A stretch of DNA of 64,000 bases from Ruminococcus flavefaciens (GTDB lineage: Bacteria; Bacillota; Clostridia; Oscillospirales; Ruminococcaceae): positions 1 to 64,000 of the forward strand of contig JAMPGO010000002.1 in assembly GCA_023663905.1 (NCBI GenBank), read 5' to 3'. A program made the translations under genes and the position numbers. Shown in pieces: positions 50,982-59,895 of this stretch. The notes beneath the pieces were generated by a model. That model was given only the letters and a program-made list of their open reading frames with translations, made no database searches and was not told where the DNA came from. The first letter of the stretch is position 1. Each line of letters opens with the position of its first letter.

Positions 50982-51010
50982 ATTATAACGCATTCATCAA
51001 AATTTTACAA
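50982..51010 (-). promoter_or_regulatory. Promoter of the dcw cluster and its leader RNA
   Basis: Minus strand TTGTAA (51010-51005), 17-bp spacer, TATAAT (50987-50982). Upstream (51011-51170) the DNA is AT-rich with no gene and nothing else recognised. Confidence 0.75.
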
Positions 51011-51170
51011 TACGTATTTTATATAATTATAAACTGAAAAAACGAGATTTTTTTGTATATATTAGTTAAAAAACAATTTTTACCGCCATACTAAAAACAT
51101 ATGTTCCTTTTGTTTAGTTAACTATTATAATCTTTTGTATAATTTTTTTCATCAAAAGCAACGAAATTAC

Positions 51171-51210
51171 AGAATAAGCACCGCAATATCAGGAATCACG
51201 GGCTTATTCT
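51171..51210 (-). terminator. Weak terminator-like hairpin after the SpoIID-domain gene
   Basis: AGAATAAGC/GCTTATTCT, 9 bp with a 22-nt loop, no strong T-run. Confidence 0.4.
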
Positions 51211-51229
51211 GCATATTTCCATTATTTTC

Positions 51230-52654
51230 TTACCACAGAGGCTCGTCGTAATATTCAGGCTCTGTCCAGACGGGTTCATCATACCACTCCGGCTCAGTCC
51301 AGTCAGGCTCTGTGTAATCGGGTTCTGTAAAGTCAGGCTCATCCGTCGGCTCTTCAGGCTCAGGCTCGGTTACTGTTCCGATGTCTGTCGGATAGCTGTT
51401 CGGATAGTAAACGGCAGGAGTCTGCGTATAATCGGGGTCAACGACTATCGGAACAGATGTTCCCTCGGGAATTTCCTCGCCGTCAAGTCTAGGAGTATAG
51501 AAAACATTAAACTTCGACGATTTCAGTCCTATGGCGAGCTTGAAATCATAGCCCTTTACAGTAAGCTGGTCGTCAATATTGACGTATGTAACATAGCCCG
51601 TGGATTCAGAATACTGCGGTTTAACCCAGTTCTGCGGATTGTCCGAGAGTTCGATGTTATATGCCGATTCAATCATATTGCGGAGCTGAAAATCGTCAAT
51701 ATATGTTACTGTTCCGTAGTGCGGGTCATATGCAGGGTCGTAATCGCTCGAAACCGACCGCAGATATGGCAGGTCTGAATAGAAAACTTCCGAGCAGTTA
51801 GCCGTTATTCCACCGCTTGAAGCCGAGAACATCGTGAGGGCATAGTAGTCGTTGTAGTAGAGTGCCTGTCCGAGAACCTCGGAAACAGCGTCAACAACAA
51901 CCGACGGAGGATTAGGCTTGCATCGCAGGTCTTTCGCATCGTTGCCGTTATATTTGCAGTAGCTGTAAACGGCAACAGCCTGTGCCTTGATAGCCTCATA
52001 GCTCATCGTTCCGCCGACTTCATTGTAAACAATCTGCGAAACCATTGAGAGAACATCGCCCGAAACACCGTTCACCGTTATCTCCTCTTCTTCGGCAAGA
52101 CCTGTATTCATAAGATAAGTATCGGGATAGTAGTGGAAAAGTATATCCTGATAAGTCCAACCGCTGTACATCGCATAGAAATTAGCGCCGTTCTGGCTCA
52201 TTCCCACACCGTGACCCCAGCCGTATGTAACAACAGCAAACTGCCCCGGTACGGATTCAATAACAGGTTCGCTTTCCAGCCACGGAATATCGCCGACATA
52301 ACCGCCTGTAACGTTAAGCTCAACAGGAGTAGGGGTTTTGGATTTTCCCGAAGATTCGGGCGAGGATTCATAGCTTATAAGCGAGAGACTGTCGTCATAT
52401 TCATCAAGCTCCGCCTTGAACCACTCAATATCTTTTTCTTCCACAGGATTTTCAGATTCAGACGGCATTGAATCAGCCGAAGCCGTTGTTGCTGTCGTCT
52501 CTGTAACCGTTGCTGTATCGGTTGCGGAGGTTGTTTCCGTTGTGGATGATGTTGTTGTATCTTCCGCAATTGCCGTTACAGGAGTACTGCTGAGAGTAAG
52601 CACTGTTCCGGCGATGACCGCCAGAGTTTTCTTAAATGAAATTTCATTCTTCAT
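51230..52654 (-). CDS. Secreted SpoIID/LytB-domain protein with circularly permuted domain
   Basis: Exported protein of 474 aa: signal peptide (1-30), Thr/Ser/Glu-rich region, SpoIID domain, and a C-terminal tail of repeated TEPD(F/Y/W) units. In ordinary SpoIID proteins the VxxxVxxE...EALKAQAVAARTYA part comes first and GxGHGVGMSQxGA lies near the C-terminus. Here GWGHGVGMSQNGA is at 145-157, before VSQIVYNEVGG...EAIKAQAVAVYSY (205-232), and the SSGG and FKLAIGLKS parts follow, so the order is permuted. SpoIID cuts denuded glycan strands. Follows two sortase genes by 29 nt. GAGGTGA before the ATG at 52654. Confidence 0.85.
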   Translation of the reverse strand: MKNEISFKKTLAVIAGTVLTLSSTPVTAIAEDTTTSSTTETTSATDTATVTETTATTASADSMPSESENPVEEKDIEWFKAELDEYDDSLSLISYESSPESSGKSKTPTPVELNVTGGYVGDIPWLESEPVIESVPGQFAVVTYGWGHGVGMSQNGANFYAMYSGWTYQDILFHYYPDTYLMNTGLAEEEEITVNGVSGDVLSMVSQIVYNEVGGTMSYEAIKAQAVAVYSYCKYNGNDAKDLRCKPNPPSVVVDAVSEVLGQALYYNDYYALTMFSASSGGITANCSEVFYSDLPYLRSVSSDYDPAYDPHYGTVTYIDDFQLRNMIESAYNIELSDNPQNWVKPQYSESTGYVTYVNIDDQLTVKGYDFKLAIGLKSSKFNVFYTPRLDGEEIPEGTSVPIVVDPDYTQTPAVYYPNSYPTDIGTVTEPEPEEPTDEPDFTEPDYTEPDWTEPEWYDEPVWTEPEYYDEPLW

Positions 52655-52683
52655 TGGTATCACCTCATAAATTTGAAATATAT

Positions 52684-53601
52684 TTACTGCTCTGTATGTG
52701 CTTTTTTATATTCCTCTGTCCTCTCGACAGTGGATAAATCTTCCGCCGATTCGCCGTCACGGAGTCGTCTTGCGATTATACAGAATCGTGAGTTGTCCTC
52801 ATCGGCATAACAGGTTGAAAGAGTGAGAAGCTTGTCGCCGTATTTCACATCAACACCTGTATCAAAAAGCTGTTTTACCCTTATGCTGTCCATATAGTAG
52901 TTGAAATCCTCTTCGCTGTCAAGCTCCTCCATATTCCAGTAAGTAAAATCGGAATACCAGTTTCCGCCCGTAATTATACAGGCGAAGATTACATAGTCGT
53001 AGTCTTTATAGTTGGAACTCAGCTCGATGAACGGATATTTCTCGAAGTAGCTGTAATCCTGACGGTAACGTCTTATAGAGCCGAACATAGTGTTGTTAGC
53101 CATATTATGACCATAGATGACGATGTTTTCGGACTGTTCGTCCTCAACTCCGCCCAGATTGTCACGGTAGTCCATATAGAGCGAACCTGCGAATTTATAG
53201 CTTCCGTCAATGTCCCTGTGGAGATAATATTCGTTTGCTTCATAGGCTTCTCCGCCGTAATATGCAACTCCTGACGGAATCTCGCCCGGGTCTTTCAGAA
53301 AAGGATAGTCAACGTTAGTACCCTCGATTTTAAGCCAGCCTGCCATATCCTTATTTTCCTTGAGGAGCATTTTCGCCCTCTCTGTCATTCCTGTTTCGGA
53401 CGGAACATAGTCATAAAGCGGAAGTACAACAGGCTCTGTCGTCGGAGGTTCTGTTGTGACGGCTGTCGTCGCAGGAAGGGTAACTTCGTTTACAACAGGC
53501 GTTCCCTGCTCCTGCGGACGGTTTAGGTATACAACTGCGCCAAGACCGACAGCAATCAGAAGTGCGGTACAGGCTGAAATAATTTTTGCTGTTTTGCTCA
53601 T
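52684..53601 (-). CDS. Class B sortase
   Basis: Protein of 305 aa with N-terminal membrane anchor (about 5-27), a Thr/Pro-rich spacer (TTAVTTEPPTTEP) and a sortase domain: catalytic His in IVIYGHNMANNTMFG, Cys in LLTLSTC and Arg in RFCIIARR. It would transpeptidate sorted proteins at the outer face. The ATG at 53613 overlaps the upstream stop (ATGA) and is an alternative start; MSKTAK at 53601 gives a more usual N-terminus. Second gene of the three-gene operon. No sorting-signal substrate is encoded nearby. Confidence 0.9.
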   Translation of the reverse strand: MSKTAKIISACTALLIAVGLGAVVYLNRPQEQGTPVVNEVTLPATTAVTTEPPTTEPVVLPLYDYVPSETGMTERAKMLLKENKDMAGWLKIEGTNVDYPFLKDPGEIPSGVAYYGGEAYEANEYYLHRDIDGSYKFAGSLYMDYRDNLGGVEDEQSENIVIYGHNMANNTMFGSIRRYRQDYSYFEKYPFIELSSNYKDYDYVIFACIITGGNWYSDFTYWNMEELDSEEDFNYYMDSIRVKQLFDTGVDVKYGDKLLTLSTCYADEDNSRFCIIARRLRDGESAEDLSTVERTEEYKKAHTEQ

Positions 53602-53609
53602 TTGTTCAA

Positions 53610-54899
53610 TCATTCCTCAGTTTTGCTGGATTTTTTGGCAGGACCATACGGTACAAACGGTGCGTCGGGGTCGTATCTCTCGTTGGTTCTGGTCTGATAA
53701 TAAAGGGACGGGAATTTTATATTGGGATTGGCTTCGCTCTCCGTACCCTCATACAAATCCTCTCCGGGACGTACCTGTCTCGCCATAATAATAAGCCTGC
53801 CGTTGTCGCCGAGAAGCGTGTTGCAAGTTGAAAGCGTTAAAAGCTGGTCGCCGTACTTCACATCGATATTATTTGTGCGGAGCGTTCTCCTCTTGGCTTC
53901 ATTGACGAAATCATAGAAATCCTCTTCGCTGTCAAAGTCAAGCTTGTTCCAGCAGTCGTAAGCCGTTTCGGTCTTATCAAAAGCGTCAAGAATAAAGCAG
54001 GAGAATATTTTATATGCATATGTCTCATATCTCGATTCAAGATATATAATAGGATGATTATCGTAGTAATCATTGTTCCTGTAGTAGTATTTCAATGCGC
54101 CGAACATACTTTCGTCAGCCATATTGTGACCGTAAACAACAAGATTATCGGAGTTCTTCACGGCAAGGTGGTGGTCTGCGCCTACTTCGTCAAAATTATT
54201 GCGCCAGTCCATAAAAAGCGTTCCCGCACGGGATTCTCCGCCAAGGAAGTCCATATTCAGATACTTGTCGTTGTCCGTCGTCTTGACTATCGGAAGCTCA
54301 AAAACAGGGTCGCCGTCCTTTGTGGGAAGCGTTATAAAGCCGATATACTCGGGATTCATATCGAGAAGCTTCTGCGCCGATACAAGTTTCTCGTAGTATT
54401 TCTCCTCAACGTTCTCTTCAGGCTCGTCCGCTGTTGACGGAATATAATTGCCCTTGCTGTATGTACCGTGTATAGCCGAAAACTGGTCGTTGCGCATACC
54501 GTTGCGCCATAGGTCGAGGTAATAATCGCCTACCATATATCCGCAGACTACTATTGCAACAATAGAGGCAAGAAACACGACTTTTCTTATGCTTTCAAGT
54601 ACGCTGTCGCCTCTCTCCGGGAATAATCCCCTGATTTTCTGCAAAAAAGTCTTTTTCTTCTTCTTTTTCGGGACGGTCTTTTTCTTAGCCGTCCTGACAG
54701 CAGAATCCTGACTGACATTCTCTTTTCTGACACGATGTATGGGCGGAAGCTGTTCACGTCTGCGCAGGGATTCGGGTATCTCCGCATCTTCAGGTCGCCT
54801 TCCGCTGTCAACAGCCTTGCGAATCGCCTTTATCTTCTCAGCCCTCGCCATAGCTTCTTCGTCAATATCGCTGTTAAATCCGTTGTTGTTTTCACTCAT
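53610..54899 (-). CDS. Class B sortase with long cytoplasmic N-terminus
   Basis: Protein of 429 aa. About 105 residues of charged, Lys-rich cytoplasmic tail precede the transmembrane helix (about 107-128). The sortase domain has VVYGHNMADESMFGALKYY, LLTLSTCN and RLIIMARQ with all three catalytic residues. The C-terminal extension is Pro/Tyr-rich. The paralogue downstream lacks the long tail, so the two differ mainly in localisation or regulation. First gene of the operon, with its own promoter. Confidence 0.9.
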   Translation of the reverse strand: MSENNNGFNSDIDEEAMARAEKIKAIRKAVDSGRRPEDAEIPESLRRREQLPPIHRVRKENVSQDSAVRTAKKKTVPKKKKKKTFLQKIRGLFPERGDSVLESIRKVVFLASIVAIVVCGYMVGDYYLDLWRNGMRNDQFSAIHGTYSKGNYIPSTADEPEENVEEKYYEKLVSAQKLLDMNPEYIGFITLPTKDGDPVFELPIVKTTDNDKYLNMDFLGGESRAGTLFMDWRNNFDEVGADHHLAVKNSDNLVVYGHNMADESMFGALKYYYRNNDYYDNHPIIYLESRYETYAYKIFSCFILDAFDKTETAYDCWNKLDFDSEEDFYDFVNEAKRRTLRTNNIDVKYGDQLLTLSTCNTLLGDNGRLIIMARQVRPGEDLYEGTESEANPNIKFPSLYYQTRTNERYDPDAPFVPYGPAKKSSKTEE

Positions 54900-54953
54900 T
54901 TAAGATTTTTCACCTCCGCTGTGAAGTACATATTATAAATAGGTATCAAATAT

Positions 54954-54982
54954 ATTTTACACTATTGCATTATGCTTGTCAA
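54954..54982 (-). promoter_or_regulatory. Promoter of the sortase/SpoIID operon
   Basis: Minus strand TTGACA (54982-54977), 17-bp spacer, TAAAAT (54959-54954). The remaining gap to thiI (54983-55088) shows nothing further. Confidence 0.75.
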
Positions 54983-55088
54983 GTCGCAGACCTGAATTTT
55001 CACAAGATTACCTTTAAATTTGTAGAAATCATTCATTTTTTATGTTATTCTGCACAAACAAGTCGTGCAGATTTTGTGCATTATACTG

Positions 55089-56267
55089 TTATCTGCGGTA
55101 ATCAAAAGTTTTCAGCTCCGTACCCTCAACAGCTTTCTGAATAAGCGGTTCAAAGTCAAATTTTGCCTGCGCTTTCTCAATATCCGCAAGTCTCGGCTTG
55201 ACTTTAGGGTGACGAGGAGTGAATACGGTACAGCAGTCCTCATAAGGCTCGATTGAAGTCTCAAAAGTATCTATTTTACGTGCGATTTCAATAATCTCGG
55301 TCTTGTCCATTCCAATACAGGGACGGAATACGGGTATACGGCTAACTGCGTCCGTACAAGCCATAGCCGCCATTGTCTGGCTTGCAACCTGTCCCACGCT
55401 CTCGCCTGTAATCAGGGCAAGGCAGTTGTCTTTTTCGGCGATTCTCTGGGCAATCTCCATCATAATACGGCGCATTATTATAGTGAAAAATTCTTCGGGA
55501 CAGTTGTCCTTTATGGCTTCCTGTATTTCAGTAAACGGCACGCAGAAAAATGCTATTCCTCCGCAGTAATCCGTAAGCTTCTGACAGAGAGTTTCAACCT
55601 TCAGCAATGCCCTGTCGGAAGTGTACGGCGGACTTACATAGTGAATCGCAGCTATATGTACTCCTCTTTTCGCCATCATATATCCCGCAACAGGGCTGTC
55701 GATTCCGCCCGAAAGAAGCAGAAGGGCTTTTCCACTGCTTCCCACAGGAAGTCCGCCTGCGCCCTTGATATTCTCGGCGTGAACATACGCATTCGTATCA
55801 CGCACCTCAACAGTAACAGTAACCTCGGGATTTTTTACGTCAACCGTAAGATTCGGGTACTTCTCAAGAAGCACTCCGCCCAGCTCCGCACAGATTTCAG
55901 GCGATTTCATAGGAAAAGCCTTGTCCGAACGCTTTGCATTAACCTTGAAAGTCTTTGCGCTGCTGAGTATCTCGTCAAGATATTCAAACGACTTTGCCTT
56001 TATGTCATCAAAATCCTTTTCGCACACGCACGCACGGCAGAGTGCGGAAATGCCGAAAATCTTGCCCACACGGTCAATAACTTCGCCCAAATCTATATCC
56101 TCGTCAAGCGGAGTGATATATGTTGTGGACTGCGCCGATGTGAGCTGGAAATGACCCAGACTTTTAAGCCTGCGCCTGATATTCTTCGTGAGCATATCCT
56201 CAAATGTACGCTTATTCAGTCCTTTGAGAACCATTTCGCCGTATTTTACAAGTACAATTTCTTTCAT
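55089..56267 (-). CDS. thiI: tRNA 4-thiouridine synthetase ThiI (no rhodanese domain)
   Basis: Protein of 392 aa. NFLD/THUMP domains (1-165) and PP-loop ATPase with LLLLSGGIDSPVAGYMM. It adenylates U8 of tRNA before sulfur transfer. The C-terminal rhodanese domain of E. coli ThiI is missing, as in Bacillus, where a dedicated cysteine desulfurase (NifZ) encoded next door supplies the sulfur. The adjacent upstream gene here fits that role exactly. Confidence 0.94.
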   Translation of the reverse strand: MKEIVLVKYGEMVLKGLNKRTFEDMLTKNIRRRLKSLGHFQLTSAQSTTYITPLDEDIDLGEVIDRVGKIFGISALCRACVCEKDFDDIKAKSFEYLDEILSSAKTFKVNAKRSDKAFPMKSPEICAELGGVLLEKYPNLTVDVKNPEVTVTVEVRDTNAYVHAENIKGAGGLPVGSSGKALLLLSGGIDSPVAGYMMAKRGVHIAAIHYVSPPYTSDRALLKVETLCQKLTDYCGGIAFFCVPFTEIQEAIKDNCPEEFFTIIMRRIMMEIAQRIAEKDNCLALITGESVGQVASQTMAAMACTDAVSRIPVFRPCIGMDKTEIIEIARKIDTFETSIEPYEDCCTVFTPRHPKVKPRLADIEKAQAKFDFEPLIQKAVEGTELKTFDYRR

Positions 56268-56279
56268 TTTAATTTCTCC

Positions 56280-57407
56280 TTATCCTCTTATTGTGCTGAT
56301 TCCTTCACGGAGCGCCTTTGCGAACTCGTCAAGCTCCTGCTCGGTAGTCTCCGCCGTAATGCTGATACGAAGCGCACTGTCGGCATTTTTGCCTGATACA
56401 CCAAATTCGCCGAGTACACCGCTCTGCTGTCCCTTTGAACACGCTGAACCACTGCTTACGTAAATTCCCTTGCTTTCAAGGAAGTGAAGCATTATTTCCG
56501 AGCGCTTGCCTGCTGAGATGTTTATTACATACGGCGAAGCGTCAGCGTGAGAATTTACCGATACTCCGTCAATCTGCGAAATATTTTCAAGCAGGTGGCT
56601 TTTCAGTGCCGATACGGCTTCAAACCGCTGTTTTACTGTCGGGCTGTACTTCTCAACCGCTGAGCCGAATGCACATATGAGCGGTACGCTTTCAGTGCCT
56701 GAACGGATACCCTTTTCCTGCTTTCCGCCTGTAACTATCGGCAGAACACGTATTCCCTTTTTTATGTACAGCGCTCCTATACCCTTTACGCCGTGAATTT
56801 TATGTCCGCTCAGGGAAATCAAATCGGCATTAAGCGTACCTGCCCTGAATGCTATTTTCATATAAGCCTGCACGCAGTCGCTGTGAGTGATAATATCGGG
56901 ATATTTACGCTTTACCGCCGAAAAAGTCTCTCTGACAGGAAGTATATAGCCCGTTTCGTTGTTGACGTACATCATTGTAATCATAACGGTATTTTCATCG
57001 CAGGAATCAACAAAATCCGCTGAATAAAATCTGCCGTCGTCTCTCGGCGATACACGGACTACTTCAAAGCCCGATTTTTCAAGCGCCGACAGGGTTTCAT
57101 CAACTGAAGCGTGTTCAACGGAAGAAGCTACTATTCTGCGCCGTTTCCTGCCGTATGCGGAGCAGATTCCACGCAGGGCAAGGTTGTTGCTCTCAGTCGC
57201 TCCCGATGTGAATGTAATATTGCCCGGTTCAGCTCCAAGCGAATCTGCAATTATTTTTCTCGCATTGTCAACGGCAAGCTGTGCGTCAAGTCCTGCACGG
57301 TGCAGGGATGACGGATTGCCGAAATTTTCGGTCATCGCCACAACCGCCGACTGCACGGCTTCCGCACAGGGCTTCGTCGTCGCCGCATTGTCTAAATATA
57401 TGAACAT
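56280..57407 (-). CDS. Cysteine desulfurase (class V aminotransferase, NifS/NifZ-like)
   Basis: Protein of 375 aa. PLP site SLSGHKIHGVKGIGALY (Schiff-base Lys), SSGSACSKGQQSG with the active Cys on its loop. It lies 12 nt before thiI and probably delivers persulfide sulfur for 4-thiouridine (and perhaps thiamine). The start ATG at 57407 gives the family N-terminus MFIYLDNAATTKP; a longer frame would add 58 unrelated residues that overlap the upstream gene. Confidence 0.93.
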   Translation of the reverse strand: MFIYLDNAATTKPCAEAVQSAVVAMTENFGNPSSLHRAGLDAQLAVDNARKIIADSLGAEPGNITFTSGATESNNLALRGICSAYGRKRRRIVASSVEHASVDETLSALEKSGFEVVRVSPRDDGRFYSADFVDSCDENTVMITMMYVNNETGYILPVRETFSAVKRKYPDIITHSDCVQAYMKIAFRAGTLNADLISLSGHKIHGVKGIGALYIKKGIRVLPIVTGGKQEKGIRSGTESVPLICAFGSAVEKYSPTVKQRFEAVSALKSHLLENISQIDGVSVNSHADASPYVINISAGKRSEIMLHFLESKGIYVSSGSACSKGQQSGVLGEFGVSGKNADSALRISITAETTEQELDEFAKALREGISTIRG

Positions 57408-57411
57408 ATAA

Positions 57412-58074
57412 TCACGCTTTCTTATCTGTATTTCCGATAACTTCATACATATGCTGTATAGTACCGCTGTTGTAAAAAATATATCCTCTGTCCAGTTTTT
57501 CAGTCCTGAAAGGATTTTCACGGATATTGTTTTTTTCCGTAACGGCAAACGGCAGACAGTTCGGGCAAACTCCCGATTCAAGCCGTGAAATGCTTACCGA
57601 ACAGTCGCTCTCCTCAAGCTCCGTCTGAATTGCCCTCACATACGGAAATTCCCATATTTTTACGGCAAGTTCTGTAATACCGTCTGTTTTTTCCCTGCAA
57701 AAAATACTCTCTTTACCACGATAAATCACAAGCTCATCTTCGGGAATGATTATCTCATAGGCAAATTCGTTTTTTTCGGGATAATTATTCAGCCAGAAGC
57801 CTCGCACTTCACTGTAACCGCCGAAGCTGTAGTAAATCTGCCTGTAATCAAAGGAACGGTGCTGTGTGAATCCGAGTTCAAAGTTTTCGTCAAGCTTTTT
57901 CTGATTAATATCGGCAATATCATCACAGCTGTATTCTTCACCGCATTCCACGCCCGATTTGAAATTCAGTCCGCATTTATCAAGATGAGCATAAAAATCA
58001 CGCACAAACGTACTGTAAATATCGCTTCTCACAAACTGAATTGTTATATCAAAATATGCAGGCACATCATTCAC
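57412..58074 (-). CDS. Hypothetical protein upstream of the cysteine desulfurase
   Basis: Protein of 220 aa, soluble, acidic, with no signal or membrane segment. Cysteines occur singly and as CPNC near residue 170. No family recognised. AAGGAGGTG gives a strong ribosome site, and 4 nt separate it from the desulfurase start, so it is probably co-transcribed with the tRNA thiolation genes; a role with them is only inferred from position. Confidence 0.6.
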   Translation of the reverse strand: MNDVPAYFDITIQFVRSDIYSTFVRDFYAHLDKCGLNFKSGVECGEEYSCDDIADINQKKLDENFELGFTQHRSFDYRQIYYSFGGYSEVRGFWLNNYPEKNEFAYEIIIPEDELVIYRGKESIFCREKTDGITELAVKIWEFPYVRAIQTELEESDCSVSISRLESGVCPNCLPFAVTEKNNIRENPFRTEKLDRGYIFYNSGTIQHMYEVIGNTDKKA

Positions 58075-58190
58075 CTCCTTACTGCTTCTGTAAAATATTA
58101 TTATAACATATTCTGTCGAAGAATGCTATAGGAAAAATATATATTTAATTATTTTAATCATAAAAATCTGAAATTTTTTTCAAAAAAGAC

Positions 58191-58219
58191 TTGACAAGCC
58201 GATTTTTATGTGATATACT
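58191..58219 (+). promoter_or_regulatory. Promoter of rpmG-secE-nusG-rplKA
   Basis: TTGACA (58191-58196), 17-bp spacer ending TGTGA, TATACT (58214-58219). Leader of about 95 nt with a CCCC-ATTTTTTC-GGGG hairpin (58277-58292). Confidence 0.8.
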
Positions 58220-58319
58220 GTAATTACCTCGTTTGGGGCTATTTTTTATGTCCTGTGAGGGAGGCAAACAACCTATCCCCATTTTTTCGGGGAAAGTAAT
58301 TTTTTCAGGAGGTGCCGAT

Positions 58320-58469
58320 ATGAGAGTTAAGATTACATTAGCTTGCACTGAGTGCAAACAGCGTAATTACGTTTCCAAGAAGAACAAGAAGAACGACCCA
58401 GACAGAATCGAAATGATGAAGCACTGCAAGTTCTGCCGTAAACATACTCTTCACAAAGAAACAAAGTAA
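58320..58469 (+). CDS. rpmG: Ribosomal protein bL33
   Basis: Protein of 49 aa with zinc-ligand pairs CTEC and CKFC (zinc-binding form). AGGAGGTG precedes the ATG. An in-frame ATG at 58233 would add 29 residues and is rejected. Position before secE-nusG is standard. Confidence 0.96.
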   Translation: MRVKITLACTECKQRNYVSKKNKKNDPDRIEMMKHCKFCRKHTLHKETK

Positions 58470-58486
58470 TCGGAAGGAGTATTTTT

Positions 58487-58768
58487 ATGGCTAAAAAAGA
58501 CAAGAAAAATACTGCTGACGAAGTGTCCGAGGCTTCTGAAAAGCCGAAGAAGGACAAGAAGAAATCCGAAAAGAAAGAACCCAACAAGGTTGCCAAGTGG
58601 TTCAAGGATTTAAAAATTGAGTTCAAGAAAGTAGTATGGCCCGACAAGAAAACTGTCGTAAACAACACAAGCGTCGTTCTTGCCGTTGTTGTCGCTTCAG
58701 CTATCGTCGTAGGTCTGCTTGATACAGGGTTTCTTGCCCTGATGAGACTCATCTATCAGCAAGGTTAA
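58487..58768 (+). CDS. secE: Preprotein translocase subunit SecE
   Basis: Protein of 93 aa: Lys/Glu-rich N-terminal extension (about 30 residues), then WFKDLKIEFKKVVWPDKKTVVNNT and one transmembrane helix. Clamps SecY in the translocon. Longer N-terminus than most Gram-positive SecE (about 60 aa). Confidence 0.95.
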   Translation: MAKKDKKNTADEVSEASEKPKKDKKKSEKKEPNKVAKWFKDLKIEFKKVVWPDKKTVVNNTSVVLAVVVASAIVVGLLDTGFLALMRLIYQQG

Positions 58769-58797
58769 TTATTCGGGAAATCTGAGGAGGATTCGTT

Positions 58798-59331
58798 ATG
58801 TCAGAAGCAGCTAAGTGGTACGTCGTACACACATATTCGGGCTATGAAAACAAGGTTGCCCAGAATATCGAAAAGGTTGTTGAAAACCGTAAGCTTCACG
58901 ACCTTATCCAAGAAGTCAGAGTTCCTACCGAAAAAGTTATTGAAACTGTCAACGGTAAGGAAAAGGAATACGAGCGCAAGACCTTTCCCGGCTACGTTCT
59001 TATCAAAATGGTTGTTACCGACGACACGTGGTATATCGTGAGAAATACCAGAGGCTGTACAGGCTTTGTCGGTCCGGCTTCCGTTCCTACACCGCTTTCA
59101 GAAGAAGAGGTCAAGAAAACATTCGGCGTTGACGTTTCCGCCCCGATTGTTGAGGTCAACTTCAAAGAGGGCGACAGAGTTCAGATTTCCGGTACTGCTA
59201 TGGACGGCTTTGTCGGCATTGTCCAGAGCATCAACTTAGACGACCGCACTGTCAATCTTCTTGTATCAATGCTTGGTCGTGAAACGCCTACTACTGTGGC
59301 TCTTAATCAGGTCATAGCAGTGGATGAATAA
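58798..59331 (+). CDS. nusG: Transcription termination/antitermination factor NusG
   Basis: Protein of 177 aa: NGN domain (KWYVVHTYSGYENKVAQNIE, FPGYVLIKM) and KOW domain (VEVNFKEGDRVQISGTAMDGFVGIV). AGGAGGA precedes the ATG. Confidence 0.96.
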   Translation: MSEAAKWYVVHTYSGYENKVAQNIEKVVENRKLHDLIQEVRVPTEKVIETVNGKEKEYERKTFPGYVLIKMVVTDDTWYIVRNTRGCTGFVGPASVPTPLSEEEVKKTFGVDVSAPIVEVNFKEGDRVQISGTAMDGFVGIVQSINLDDRTVNLLVSMLGRETPTTVALNQVIAVDE

Positions 59332-59360
59332 TCAAGGTCAAAAAGAAACCGAAGGTTTCA

Positions 59361-59400
59361 GTGGGAGAGGTAAAATAAGTCTTGCCTCGCCATTTACCAC
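59361..59400 (+). promoter_or_regulatory. Candidate ribosomal-protein leader motif before rplK
   Basis: GTGGGAGAGGTAAA ... TTTACCAC can pair GGTAAA/TTTACC with an outer GT/AC and a purine bulge. The same end sequences occur before rplA. Confidence 0.5.
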
Positions 59401-59421
59401 ATTTATGGAGGTGCGAATTTT

Positions 59422-59847
59422 ATGGCACAGAAAGTAGTTGGCTACATTAAGCTTCAAATCGCAGCAGGAAAGGCTACTCCTGCACCGCCTGTTGGTCCGG
59501 CTCTCGGTCAGCACGGCGTTAATATTATGGCATTCACCAAGGAATTCAACGAGAGAACAAAGAACGACATCGGTATGATTATCCCTGTTGTTATCACTGT
59601 TTATGCCGACCGTTCATTCTCTTTCATCACTAAAACTCCGCCCGCAGCAGTTCTCATCAAGAAGGCCTGCAACATCAACAGCGGTTCAGGAGTTCCGAAC
59701 AAGACTAAGGTCGCTAACATCACCAAGGAACAGATTCAGAAGATTGCTGAGCAGAAAATGCCCGACCTCAATGCAGGTTCTCTCGAGGCTGCTATGAGTA
59801 TGATAGCTGGTACTGCTCGTTCAATGGGCGTTGTAGTTGTTGACTAA
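59422..59847 (+). CDS. rplK: Ribosomal protein uL11
   Basis: Protein of 141 aa; binds the GTPase-associated centre of 23S rRNA. Seen: [21 protein letters not shown] and the C-terminal [20 protein letters not shown] precedes the ATG. Confidence 0.97.
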   Translation: MAQKVVGYIKLQIAAGKATPAPPVGPALGQHGVNIMAFTKEFNERTKNDIGMIIPVVITVYADRSFSFITKTPPAAVLIKKACNINSGSGVPNKTKVANITKEQIQKIAEQKMPDLNAGSLEAAMSMIAGTARSMGVVVVD

Positions 59848-59895
59848 TCAAATTTAACGAATGATGCACGGGCTAGCCCCGTTCAGCGTTCTATT

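Noticed and set aside
53610..53613. ATGA overlap as the start of the second sortase
   Set aside because: Possible, but a start at 53601 gives a more normal N-terminus; both are noted and it does not change the call.
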